Shown: piece after piece, positions 1-8,274 of the stretch
How positions within the stretch are numbered: the first letter of the stretch is position 1
Layout: each line of letters opens with the position of its first letter
Assembly: GCA_023954815.1 (NCBI GenBank)
Contig: JAGSHB010000001.1
Location: forward strand, 95,911-159,910
Reading direction: 5' to 3'
DNA: 64,000 bases
From: Myxococcales bacterium
GTDB lineage: Bacteria > Myxococcota_A > UBA9042
The notes under the pieces: generated by a model
What the model was told of the DNA's origin: nothing
Seen by the model: the letters and a program-made list of their open reading frames with translations, nothing else
Database searches by the model: none
Position numbers and translations under genes: made by a program

Positions 1-633
1 ATCGATGAGCGACCAGATCGTCTGTACTTTTTCGATGGCAAAGTAGCCAGGCGGCATATTCGGTCCGTCGTCGGGCAGTGAAATGACACGGTCAAAGGGG
101 CCGAATACGTTGTGGTAGTAGTCCAGCAGTCGGCTCTCATTGTGCGCGAGGAACGACTCGATCTGCGGGGCGATGGGCGCGACGACGATGAGCCGCTCCA
201 AGGAGACAAGCGCGCCCTCACGGTCGCCAATCTCAAATAGCGCGCGGACGTCGTTGTACAGGTGGCCCGCCATGTGGCTCGGCATGATCGATTGCTTGAG
301 CCTGATCTTGCGACGAACCTCTGGGCCTGAGAGGACAATGGTCTCGGCGCGCGCGAATTGATCGGGCGCTTGAGTCTCGGCTTCGAGGAACGCTTCTGCT
401 TCCGCTTCGGAGTCGTCCTCCAAGATTTCCAGGTCCGCCTCGTCGATCAACTCGTCAGTCAGCGCTTCTGGGCTGAGTTCGGCGAGAATTTCGTCCAGCT
501 CATCGAGCGCTGACAACAACGCGGCGACGCGGTCATCAATCGATAGACTCTCGACACTTGCACGACGAGCCACGGCCCATTCAGCGTCACCCGCTGGGGC
601 TTGTGGATCCAGCGGCAATCCAGGCTCGACCAT
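1..633 (-). CDS. Hypothetical protein, 3' end outside window
   Basis: An uninterrupted minus-strand frame runs from an ATG at 633 to the window edge, so only the first 211 residues are visible. The N-terminal part is acidic and rich in Glu, Leu and Ala. The visible end (GYFAIEKVQTIWSLID) resembles the start of a small C-terminal domain seen in myxobacterial regulatory proteins, where a residue string of the type RAGFLLSLIDG leads into a helical module. That link is from memory and tentative. The frame stays open upstream of 633, so a TTG start at 648 is also possible; ATG 633 has a loose purine-rich stretch before it. No function is assigned. Confidence 0.7.
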   Translation of the reverse strand, partial: MVEPGLPLDPQAPAGDAEWAVARRASVESLSIDDRVAALLSALDELDEILAELSPEALTDELIDEADLEILEDDSEAEAEAFLEAETQAPDQFARAETIVLSGPEVRRKIRLKQSIMPSHMAGHLYNDVRALFEIGDREGALVSLERLIVVAPIAPQIESFLAHNESRLLDYYHNVFGPFDRVISLPDDGPNMPPGYFAIEKVQTIWSLID

Positions 634-905
634 GCTCAAAACGCGCTCCAATCCATGCTGACCGATGCCAACTTCCGGAGAGTATAATGCAGGCCACCGT
701 CCCTGCCCAGATACCTACCCAAAGTCCGTGAAGACATCTTCAATTTGCAGGTGACACATTCCCAGCTGAGACCGACAAACGGCCGCCTTTACGGTCTGCA
801 ACGCCCATGGCGACCGAACTGGATGCTTCCCAAAACCCCACCGATCCACGCTTTTTGCGCTCGCACAATCGGCAGCGCAGGGGTACACAGGGGGTTGGAG
901 GACTC

Positions 906-1835
906 ATGGAAGCGCAATCGGGACAACAGGGACGCTGCCTTACCGGCACTGTCGTAGCAGCTGGCCGGCTCGATCGTGCGGTCGGTGCGATTAGCGGTTT
1001 GTCTCGCCGGCATGCGGGGAAGGCTATCGTTGCGGGCGGCGTCTATGTCGATGGCAGGCGCTGTCGGCTGGCGGGAGCGCCGGTGCGGACCGGTCAGCAG
1101 CTTGAGGTTTGGCCGGATGCCGAACCCGTTCCGCACGACGCAGACCTCGAGATCTTGCAGGACACGGGAGGGCTCTGGATCGTCGACAAACCAGCAGGGC
1201 TATCGACCTCTCCGCCTAGGCAGGGCGGCGACTCGCTGACCGATCGCCTCTCCCATCGTTTTGATCAGCCGGTGCACGCGTCTCACCGCATCGATCGCGA
1301 CGTGTCAGGGCTGCTGGCTGTGGCGAAGGACGCAGAGACACGCACGGCTCTGGACCGGGCCCTGCGCGAGCGCACCGTCGCACGCGGTTATCTCGCGCTT
1401 GTACGTACGTGGGTGGCGCCCGCTGCCATGACGATCAGTGAGCCCTTGCACACGCAGCGCGGCCGCACGCAGATCGCGCCATGGGGACTGCCCGCCACCA
1501 CGCATATCGTGCCGCTTGGCTTTGAACCTGGGCTCGCCCTCGTCGGCGTTCGGTTGGAGTCGGGGCGCACCCATCAGGCGCGTGCTCATCTCGCTCATGC
1601 GATCGGCGCCATCGCGGGCGACAAGTGGTATGGCGACGTCGGACCGAAGTTCGCACGTGTCGCTCTGCACGCGGCGTGGCTCCGGATTCCATCGCTCGCC
1701 GGCGCGCCTGGTGTGACGCTATCTCGTGAGCCAGGCCCTGATTTTTGGGCCGCTGGTGACGTCAGCTTGCCTGCGGACTGGGAAGCGCATTTGACTGCGC
1801 TTGGTTCAACTGGCGGAGCATCTTCCGTAGCTTGA
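906..1835 (+). CDS. RluA-family RNA pseudouridine synthase
   Basis: Predicted to isomerise uridine to pseudouridine in rRNA or tRNA. The 309-residue protein has an N-terminal S4-like RNA-binding segment (about residues 10-70, with GLSRRHAGKAIVAGGVYVDG) and an RluA catalytic domain. The family motif appears as HRIDRDVSG, with the catalytic Asp near residue 130, and the later RLESGRTHQARAHLAH block is also typical. I chose ATG 906 because GGAGG lies eight bases upstream; a longer frame opens at 807 without a comparable site. The 3' end overlaps the convergent hydrolase gene by 74 bases. Which RNA position it modifies cannot be read from sequence. Confidence 0.9.
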   Translation: MEAQSGQQGRCLTGTVVAAGRLDRAVGAISGLSRRHAGKAIVAGGVYVDGRRCRLAGAPVRTGQQLEVWPDAEPVPHDADLEILQDTGGLWIVDKPAGLSTSPPRQGGDSLTDRLSHRFDQPVHASHRIDRDVSGLLAVAKDAETRTALDRALRERTVARGYLALVRTWVAPAAMTISEPLHTQRGRTQIAPWGLPATTHIVPLGFEPGLALVGVRLESGRTHQARAHLAHAIGAIAGDKWYGDVGPKFARVALHAAWLRIPSLAGAPGVTLSREPGPDFWAAGDVSLPADWEAHLTALGSTGGASSVA

Positions 1836-2649
1836 GCGAAATCAGCTCAGGCTGATCGAGACAGAGAAAGTGGGTGCCACCGGGCACGGCGACGAAGGTT
1901 GCGTCAATGCCGGTCGCGGCCTCTCGCGCTTCATCGACCCGCGTCAGCACGTCGTGATCGCCCGCAAACCACAGGGTTGGTCGCGGCAGATCGTCACTAA
2001 ATTTCGTTCGACTGCGCCGAGAGACGCCCCGCCAAGTGGCGAGCAGCGTATGCAGATCATTGTCGAGCGAGGCTGCGAGCAGCTCGCCGAACCTCCGTCG
2101 TTCGGTCGTGTCCGCCGTCACTCGGAACAACCTCAGAACCTCTCTCGTCAGCGTGGAGCGCGCCATCTCGAGCAAGAAGCTAGGAATGCGTGTTCCGCGG
2201 GGCACATCCAGCTGCGACATCATCGCAAAAACCCCTGATCTTGGGTCCACAACCGTCTGAAGTAGCTCATCGAATGGGCGTCCCCAGGTACCGGCGATCG
2301 ACACCGCCGCGGCGACTTGTTCCGGCCATCGCGCAGACGCCTCGATCGCCACGCGACCGCCGACGGACCACCCAACCAGCAGCGCGTCGTCGATGGCGAA
2401 GTGGTTCATCAGGTGTTGAAGATCGTCGAGCCAGCCGTCAAAACTGTAGTTGTCGTCAACGTGGGCGTCCGAGCCGAACAATCCCCGGGGCGCCCACGAT
2501 AGTAGCTGGTGATCGGTCGCGAGATCTGTGCTGATCGCCGACAGGGCGTCCACATCGCCCACGAGACCTGGGATGAGGATGGCCCAGCGGCCTTGTGCCT
2601 GACCGCCGCGCAGCACTTTGAGTCCTGCGACGCGTTCGTGTGTCCACAT
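1762..2649 (-). CDS. Alpha/beta hydrolase
   Basis: A 295-residue alpha/beta-hydrolase fold protein with a plausible triad: nucleophile Ser95 in GWSVGG, an acid in AGDHDVLT (Asp231 or Asp233), and His260 in GGTHFLCL. The lid between them is helical. Such proteins include esterases, lipases and C-C hydrolases, and the substrate is unknown. The ATG at 2649 shares one base with the TAA stop of dtd (TAATG), so the two genes are almost certainly translationally coupled. The last 74 bases overlap the convergent pseudouridine synthase gene, an unusually deep tail-to-tail overlap. Confidence 0.88.
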   Translation of the reverse strand: MWTHERVAGLKVLRGGQAQGRWAILIPGLVGDVDALSAISTDLATDHQLLSWAPRGLFGSDAHVDDNYSFDGWLDDLQHLMNHFAIDDALLVGWSVGGRVAIEASARWPEQVAAAVSIAGTWGRPFDELLQTVVDPRSGVFAMMSQLDVPRGTRIPSFLLEMARSTLTREVLRLFRVTADTTERRRFGELLAASLDNDLHTLLATWRGVSRRSRTKFSDDLPRPTLWFAGDHDVLTRVDEAREAATGIDATFVAVPGGTHFLCLDQPELISLKLRKMLRQLNQAQSNALPSPQAS

Positions 2650-3098
2650 TAGAAATTCCTCTTGGTGTCGATGAGAATGGTGACCGGCCCATCATTGACC
2701 AATTCGACCTGCATGTCCGCGCCGAAGACGCCTTCTTCGACCACAATACCCTCGGCCCGCAGCGCCGTCGCCACCCGCTCCACTGCCGCACGGGCCGGTT
2801 CGGGCGCCATCGCTGCCATGAACGACGGACGCTTACCTTTCCGGACGTCGCCGTGCAGCGTAAATTGGCTGATGAGCAGCACGCTGCCGCCGACTTGCTG
2901 GACATTGAGGTTCATCTTGCCAGCGCTGTCAGTGAAGACGCGAAGACCGCTAATTTTACTCACCATCACGGGCAGATCAGCATCCGTATCGTCTTTGCCC
3001 ACGGAAAGCAGCACAACTAGGCCGCGACCGATCGCTCCAGTACACTCGTTTGCGACCGAAACCTGCCCCCGGGACACCCTCTGCACAACCGCTCGCAT
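2649..3098 (-). CDS. dtd: D-aminoacyl-tRNA deacylase
   Basis: Hydrolyses D-amino acids mis-attached to tRNA (and Gly-tRNAAla), recycling the tRNA in the cytoplasm. At 149 residues it is the normal length. It starts MRAVVQRV, carries the catalytic-site motif SQFTLHGDVRKGKRPSF and ends with the Gly-cisPro motif NDGPVT, both diagnostic of the family. The frame continues upstream but ATG 3098 matches the conserved N-terminus. It is followed with a one-base TAATG overlap by the alpha/beta hydrolase gene and is divergent from the gene at 3215. Confidence 0.96.
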   Translation of the reverse strand: MRAVVQRVSRGQVSVANECTGAIGRGLVVLLSVGKDDTDADLPVMVSKISGLRVFTDSAGKMNLNVQQVGGSVLLISQFTLHGDVRKGKRPSFMAAMAPEPARAAVERVATALRAEGIVVEEGVFGADMQVELVNDGPVTILIDTKRNF

Positions 3099-3214
3099 CG
3101 CGCTGCCTCTCATTTGTCCACTCGCGCACAGCCCACTTGCTTGCGTCTGCTGGATTCGGCACTCCATAATCCATCGGCGTCAACTTTGCCAGGAAGCACG
3201 TCACCCGGAGGACC

Positions 3215-4393
3215 ATGCCATTTGACCTGATGCCAGCCGCGCAGCGCCTACGAAGTCGCTACGCGGATAAGCAAGCATTTCGACTCTGTATGTTCGATCT
3301 GCTGTTCGCAATCGGAACGCCAGTACGCGAGCAGGCCCTCGCATTGGAATTTGGCGACGTTCTCAGCATGGAGGTAGTCGGACCTGCCGCCCCAAATCTT
3401 GAGCCGCCCCTCGTGCTCGTCGTGGTCGATGTCGAACCGCCGCACCTGAGCACTGTCACCCGTGCGGTCGGCAAGCCGGCAGCGTGGGCGCCTGGACTGT
3501 CCTCTCTTGGTGGAAGCGCCTCCGCTGTGGCTTGGGCCGCGTGCCTGCATCAACTCGCCGGTAGCAAGAGTCAGCGTCCGTGGCGAGCGCACTATCTGCG
3601 TGGCCCGGCCGCAGGTATCAGTGGTTCACTACCCTTTCTACTCGGAGAGTTGGAGGCCGAGGCTGAGGTGGTGCACGTTGTGCCATCGGTCTCGACCGAA
3701 CCGCTGTCTGGCCCTGTCGATTTGATGCGAGTAGACCTGTCTCGCTCCCGCAATGTTTGGCGCTTCCCTGCCTGCGATCACACCTATGCGCTGTCAGGTG
3801 ACGTCTCCTGGGCGGATGCGGCGACAGCCCTGCCCGAGCTCGTCGATAGCCTCGGCAAGGGCGTCAACTGGACGCTCCATGATCTGCATGTTTACCAGTG
3901 CGAGCAAATTCATCTGTCAGCCGTGCTGCGTACATCTGCTCCCATTGCAGAGCGTCTCGGCAGCTTCACCGCGGCTGAAGTCGACAGCGCTGAGCGTCTG
4001 ATGTTTCCCGTCAACGATGCGTTGGGTGGCCTGCGATCCCTCGCAAGTCGCATGGCGCCGCAGTGGGGCGATGCACTTCATCAATCGCTGCATCTTCATG
4101 TGCTACCCGACGGCCTGCGCGCCTTTTCTCTCGTGCCAGGCGAGGCGGAGCCCGATCTCCCAGAGCGTCTCGGTAGTCTTGCGCTGTCGTGGCAGCGCGA
4201 TGCCCTCAGTCGCCCAGCCAAAGCGCGCGTCGTCCCGCTCGCAGTCGGGGAGACAGAGTTCCTAGGACCCATTCCCGCTGGCCTAGCCGAGCGGACCAAC
4301 GCGATTTGGCAGGTGCCGCCGCTGCGTCAGGACGATGAATTGCCCGGTCTGATGAGGGCCCTCAGTTCGGCCTTGGCGTCCTCCGATGCATGA
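3215..4393 (+). CDS. M20-peptidase-like protein apparently lacking metal ligands
   Basis: A 392-residue protein with a GGAGG site just before ATG 3215. I do not recognise it by strong motifs. The order of segments resembles an M20 amidohydrolase: a hydrophobic strand ending in VVVDVEPP where an H-x-D ligand pair would sit, a Gly/Ser turn (WAPGLSSLGGSAS) where RGASDDKG is expected, and HYLRGPAAGISGS where the DEE pair would be, followed by a lid-like alpha/beta segment and a closing HLHVLPDG strand. If the alignment is right, the zinc ligands are gone. The 3' end overlaps the FAD dehydrogenase gene by eight bases, so they are probably co-translated. The M20 relation is inference; the gene itself is solid. 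Confidence 0.82.
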   Translation: MPFDLMPAAQRLRSRYADKQAFRLCMFDLLFAIGTPVREQALALEFGDVLSMEVVGPAAPNLEPPLVLVVVDVEPPHLSTVTRAVGKPAAWAPGLSSLGGSASAVAWAACLHQLAGSKSQRPWRAHYLRGPAAGISGSLPFLLGELEAEAEVVHVVPSVSTEPLSGPVDLMRVDLSRSRNVWRFPACDHTYALSGDVSWADAATALPELVDSLGKGVNWTLHDLHVYQCEQIHLSAVLRTSAPIAERLGSFTAAEVDSAERLMFPVNDALGGLRSLASRMAPQWGDALHQSLHLHVLPDGLRAFSLVPGEAEPDLPERLGSLALSWQRDALSRPAKARVVPLAVGETEFLGPIPAGLAERTNAIWQVPPLRQDDELPGLMRALSSALASSDA

Positions 4394-6056
4394 ACTCACA
4401 TTGCAGCTGCCGGTTTCCCCCGATGCAGCTCCTGTCGATGATGACGCCGTTGTCATCGCCGCCGCCGCAGATGCGCTCGACGTGCCCACAGACGCCATCG
4501 AAACGGTGGTGCTGCACCGCCGCAGCCTCGACGCTAGAAAGCGGCGCGCAGGTCGTTGGGTCTTGCGCTGCCGCGCCTATCTCGTAGGCGAACCTGGGCC
4601 CGAGGGACCGGATTTACGGGCGATTCGTCCCAAACGGGCTGCAAAACCACGCGGGGCGCTACGCCCGATCATTGTCGGGATGGGGCCAGCCGGCCTCTTC
4701 GCAGCGCTGCAGTTCGCAGATTACGGCGTGCAATGCACCATCTTGGAGCGGGGCCCACCCGTCGAGCGGCGCAACTACGACGTGCGCGACCTGCGAACCA
4801 AGGGCCAGCTGCAGCCGGAATCAAACCTCTGCTTTGGCGAAGGCGGCGCAGGCACCTACTCAGACGGCAAGCTCTATTCCCGCAGCAAGAGCCCGCGTGT
4901 ACGCGAGGTGTATGAGCGCTTGGTCGCCCTTGGCCTCACCGAGCGCATTTTGACCGACGCCCATCCCCATGTGGGCACCAACCGACTCATCCCCATGGCC
5001 AAAGTGCTGCGGCAAGCCCTCGTAGAGGCGGGCCACACGCTGCGCTTTGACGCCCGGGTGACCGACTTGCTGGTGAAGACAGACGGCGCCCAACCTCAGG
5101 TGATCGGCGTTGAGTTGGCGGACGGCGAGCAGCTCGTCGGGGAGCCGGTACTCCTGGCAACGGGTCACTCTGCCCGCGGGGTCTACGCCATGTTGGCCAG
5201 ACACGGCGTCGCCATGGAGCGAAAGTCCTTCGCCATCGGCGCACGCGTGGAGCATCCCCAGGCGCTCATCGACGAGGTTCAGTTGGGCGATATGGCCGGC
5301 TGGAAGTCCGTCGGCGCGGCTGAGTATTTCCTCAAGCAGAAGGTGCCCGAGGCGGGCGGGAGTCGCGGTGTCTACTCTTTTTGCATGTGCCCGGGCGGCT
5401 TTGTCCTGCCGACGCCCACGGCCCTGGACCATCTCAACGTCAACGGCATGAGTAACTCTGGGCGCAACTCCAAGTTCGCCAATGCAGCGCTGGTCGCACA
5501 GATCGGCGCTGACGAGATGTACCTAGAGTCGCCGGGTGATCTCGACGACGACCCCGACTTTGGCGCCCATGTGGCCGGCGGGGCACTGCTCGGTCTAGCG
5601 CTTCAGGGCAAGCTGGAGCGTCGGGCCTTTGCCCTCGGCGGTGGCGCCTATCACGCGCCGGCCCAGCGGCTTGCAGACTTTGTTCACGGTGACAACACGG
5701 GCATGCTTCCGCAGCGCTCATCGTATCGCCCTGGCCTCCGCGCTGCTGATTGTCGTGAGGTCTTACCGTCGCGCATCGTGGCCGCACTGGTTCGCGGCGC
5801 CTCGCAAGTCGATCGCGGTCAGCTCCGCGGCTACCTCACCAACGACGCGGTCATCATTCCGGTAGAAACCACCACATCATCGCCCGTCCGCATCATCCGC
5901 GGCCCAGACAGGGAGAGCATTTCCCACCGGGGACTCTATCCCGTCGCTGAGGGCGCAGGTTATGCCGGCGGTATCGTGTCGAGCGCGATCGATGGCATGA
6001 ACGCCGCCGAATCCTTGCTCATCCGCCACGGATTATTGGCCGAGGAGGGTCGATGA
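4386..6056 (+). CDS. FAD-dependent dehydrogenase, COG2509 type
   Basis: A 556-residue flavoprotein of the uncharacterised FAD-dependent dehydrogenase group (COG2509). An N-terminal ~85-residue domain precedes a Rossmann FAD site, GMGPAGLFAA at about residue 98, and an ILERG strand end. The segment FGEGGAGTYSDGKL and the C-terminal SHRGLYPVAEGAGYAGGI block are hallmarks of this group. The substrate is not known. It overlaps the preceding gene by eight bases and the following YkgJ gene by four (ATGA), suggesting a three-gene operon in which the Cys-cluster protein might serve a redox or metal role. Confidence 0.93.
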   Translation: MHELTLQLPVSPDAAPVDDDAVVIAAAADALDVPTDAIETVVLHRRSLDARKRRAGRWVLRCRAYLVGEPGPEGPDLRAIRPKRAAKPRGALRPIIVGMGPAGLFAALQFADYGVQCTILERGPPVERRNYDVRDLRTKGQLQPESNLCFGEGGAGTYSDGKLYSRSKSPRVREVYERLVALGLTERILTDAHPHVGTNRLIPMAKVLRQALVEAGHTLRFDARVTDLLVKTDGAQPQVIGVELADGEQLVGEPVLLATGHSARGVYAMLARHGVAMERKSFAIGARVEHPQALIDEVQLGDMAGWKSVGAAEYFLKQKVPEAGGSRGVYSFCMCPGGFVLPTPTALDHLNVNGMSNSGRNSKFANAALVAQIGADEMYLESPGDLDDDPDFGAHVAGGALLGLALQGKLERRAFALGGGAYHAPAQRLADFVHGDNTGMLPQRSSYRPGLRAADCREVLPSRIVAALVRGASQVDRGQLRGYLTNDAVIIPVETTTSSPVRIIRGPDRESISHRGLYPVAEGAGYAGGIVSSAIDGMNAAESLLIRHGLLAEEGR

Positions 6057-6568
6057 GTGACGGGGACGCCCATTTGGCCAAACTCGCTGAGCTACACGAG
6101 CAGACCGATCGCCGATTTTCAGCTACAACCGCGGCGCTTCCGACCAAGATCGGCTGTGGCAGCGGTTGTTTTTCCTGCTGCGTCGACGAGCTAACCGTGT
6201 GGGAGATCGAGGCCGAACGCATCCGCCAGGCGGGGCTAACGATCCAGACCCATCAGCCGGGCATGTGCGCTTTTCTCGATAGGGATGGCCGCTGTCAGGC
6301 CTACGAGGTGCGGCCCTATGTCTGTCGAAGTCAGGGCGCGGTGTTGCGTTGGTACGATGACGTCGGTGAGCGCCGCGCGTCCTGTGATGCGCACCTAGCT
6401 GGACTCGCGTTTGAGACCCTGCCCGAATCGGCAACATTTGAACTCGGCCCCGCAGAACATCAGCTCCTGGGACTCGCTACGGCTTGGCATGGCGCCACTG
6501 GCCGCCGTGGGTTGCCGCTTCGGATCGCCTTGCGCGACCTCGCTGAGGCGCTCGCTACCGAATCGTAG
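6053..6568 (+). CDS. YkgJ-family cysteine-cluster protein
   Basis: A 171-residue protein with the zinc/iron-chelating cysteine pattern of the YkgJ (UPF0153) family: Cys35, Cys39, Cys42 and Cys43 in CGSGCFSCC, then Cys72, Cys81 and Cys91 in CAFL, RCQAYEVRPYVCR. The family is thought to bind a metal or cluster; its biochemical role is poorly defined. Translation is coupled to the FAD dehydrogenase through an ATGA overlap at 6053. It is the last gene of this plus-strand group. Confidence 0.92.
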   Translation: MSDGDAHLAKLAELHEQTDRRFSATTAALPTKIGCGSGCFSCCVDELTVWEIEAERIRQAGLTIQTHQPGMCAFLDRDGRCQAYEVRPYVCRSQGAVLRWYDDVGERRASCDAHLAGLAFETLPESATFELGPAEHQLLGLATAWHGATGRRGLPLRIALRDLAEALATES

Positions 6569-6581
6569 GTATGAAACCGGT

Positions 6582-6624
6582 GCGATCGAGCGTCAGCCGG
6601 TCGATGGTTGAGCGATCGAGCGTC
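6582..6624 (+). repeat. 13-bp direct repeat pair in a convergent gap
   Basis: GCGATCGAGCGTC occurs at 6582-6594 and again at 6612-6624, a 30-base period, in the 76-base gap between the YkgJ gene and the convergent HD-domain gene. No T-run terminator is seen nearby. The function is unknown. Confidence 0.6.
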
Positions 6625-6644
6625 GCGCCTGCGCGCAGACGCGG

Positions 6645-7949
6645 CTAGCGCCGACCGGACTCGAGCAGTTCCGGTCCTTGAGCGAGCACGTACGCGAGAT
6701 AGACTTCCGCGTCTAAACCAGCGTCGACGCGGCCTGCATCGACTTCGGCCTCCAGCCAGCGCTGCATCTGCCCAAGCCACGGGCCACCCGGCCGCCCGGT
6801 GCGCGCCATCACTACATTGCCGAAGCCCTTGGGCAGGGGCGGTACACGTGCATCGGCCTCGCGGACTTCCGTGATGCGCTTGACCAGCTCAACGCCCAGG
6901 GAGCGCACTTCTTTGATCCGCCAAGCGCGCTTGGTGGTGTAGTCACTGCGCGAAAAGGCGATCACATCGTCGAGATGCTCTCCCATATCGCGAATCAGCC
7001 TGCGCACGGCGCTGTCGGTCCAATCCGTCGCATAGACATTGGCCCGGGCGTGGTTGCTGATCACGTACACGATCCGATCACGCAACGCTTCATCCATGTG
7101 AAAACGGCCAGCGACGCCTTCCATCAGCGACCCACCGAGCTCTTCGTGACGGAAGAAATGTACCTTACCCTTGCCGGTCACCGACCGCGTCCACACTTTG
7201 CCGGTGTCATGCATCAGCGCAGTCCACCGAACGGTCAGCGTAGGCGGGCACTTGTCGACGACCTGCAGCGTGTGATCCCAGATGTCCTTGTGGTGCACGC
7301 GGCAGCTTTTATGAAAATCCACCATCGCGCAGACTTCGGGCACCATGAGCGGCAAAATCCGAGCATCATTGAGAAATTGCAGCCCCACACTCGCGCGCCA
7401 TGCAACCAGTAACGTGCCAAAGCGCTCGCACCACACCTGACGATCGAGCCCCAAGACGTGCCCCGAATCTCGCCTCGCTTGTCGGGTTAATTCTGAAGTC
7501 GGCACGAGCCCCGTCTTTGCCGCCCAAACGCCCAGATCCAGCAGGCGCGTCGCATCGCCCCACAAGGAACGGCGGGCATCGTGGCGCAGGTTCAGCTTTC
7601 CCTTTGCGACTTCGTCCTGGACGCCAGGCAATGTCTCAGTGACACCCTCAGCCGTTCCGATCAGCGTCCATGCGCGCACGACATGTGTATCCGCAGCGAG
7701 GCGCGCTGTCGCGACCGGATTATCAGAGGATTGCAGGGTCAGCCCCATCTCTGTTGACGACGCGACCGCGTCAGCTGGCACCTGATCACCGCGGATCCAG
7801 ATCGGCGTCCGAAGCGCTCCGGGAAGCGGTATGTCGCTCGCCATCGACAACGCGACAGGGCCTGTCGTTGCAGGTTCACAACCAGCCTCAGCCAACTGAG
7901 AAAGTAGCTGAGATAGACGTTGAGAGTCGGTGGAAGGGCTTGGCGTCAT
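6645..7949 (-). CDS. HD-domain protein related to CCA-adding enzymes, without an obvious nucleotidyltransferase site
   Basis: A 434-residue protein. The middle and C-terminal parts read like the arm and HD domain of a bacterial CCA tRNA nucleotidyltransferase/poly(A) polymerase: ILPLMVPEV, then ALMHDTGKVWTRS (HD pair near residues 247-248), then HFFRHEELGGSLM and a SNHARAN segment. The N-terminal region, where G-x-x-D-x-D catalytic aspartates would be, shows no such motif, so the polymerase head looks degenerate or replaced. It may act as a phosphohydrolase on 2',3'-cyclic or nucleotide substrates. ATG 7949 has GGAG nine bases upstream and is preferred over an upstream ATG at 8075. Confidence 0.85.
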   Translation of the reverse strand: MTPSPSTDSQRLSQLLSQLAEAGCEPATTGPVALSMASDIPLPGALRTPIWIRGDQVPADAVASSTEMGLTLQSSDNPVATARLAADTHVVRAWTLIGTAEGVTETLPGVQDEVAKGKLNLRHDARRSLWGDATRLLDLGVWAAKTGLVPTSELTRQARRDSGHVLGLDRQVWCERFGTLLVAWRASVGLQFLNDARILPLMVPEVCAMVDFHKSCRVHHKDIWDHTLQVVDKCPPTLTVRWTALMHDTGKVWTRSVTGKGKVHFFRHEELGGSLMEGVAGRFHMDEALRDRIVYVISNHARANVYATDWTDSAVRRLIRDMGEHLDDVIAFSRSDYTTKRAWRIKEVRSLGVELVKRITEVREADARVPPLPKGFGNVVMARTGRPGGPWLGQMQRWLEAEVDAGRVDAGLDAEVYLAYVLAQGPELLESGRR

Positions 7950-8100
7950 CTTCTGCACTCCGTGACCCGGGCGGGCGACGCAGGCGGTGTAGCCATCCGG
8001 ACTCCGCCACGTCAAGCGCACAATGTCCAATTGCGAGCGATGATACGAAATGTGAGGGGCCCGAAGGGGCGTCAAGGCAGCCCGGTAGGGCAGAGTTGTG

Positions 8101-8130
8101 TTGACAGAGCGGCATGTCGTTGGTAGCTAT
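8101..8130 (+). promoter_or_regulatory. Putative sigma-70-type promoter for the Ser-His-Gly repeat gene
   Basis: A perfect -35 hexamer TTGACA (8101-8106) is followed after 17 bases by TAGCTAT (8124-8130), a weak but GC-genome-plausible -10. It points toward the small gene at 8275 and would leave a leader of about 135 bases. An AAGGAGG string overlaps the downstream edge at 8131-8137. Confidence 0.5.
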
Positions 8131-8238
8131 AAGGAGGCAACGTGACTCCGCCATCTCTCCCCCACGAGTGCGGACGATACTGCTATTCGACGACGCGCGG
8201 GAGGGTTCCCGACGCAATCAGTCATTTGCACTCAGGGA

Positions 8239-8257
8239 GAGCAGCCCCCCGCTGCTC
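8239..8257 (+). promoter_or_regulatory. Leader hairpin upstream of the repeat-peptide gene
   Basis: Perfect seven-base inverted repeat GAGCAGC / GCTGCTC with a five-C loop, ending 17 bases before ATG 8275. It could influence ribosome access to the weak GGGG site (8264-8267). It may also be coincidental. Confidence 0.4.
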
Positions 8258-8274
8258 GTCGGTCGGGGAAACCC

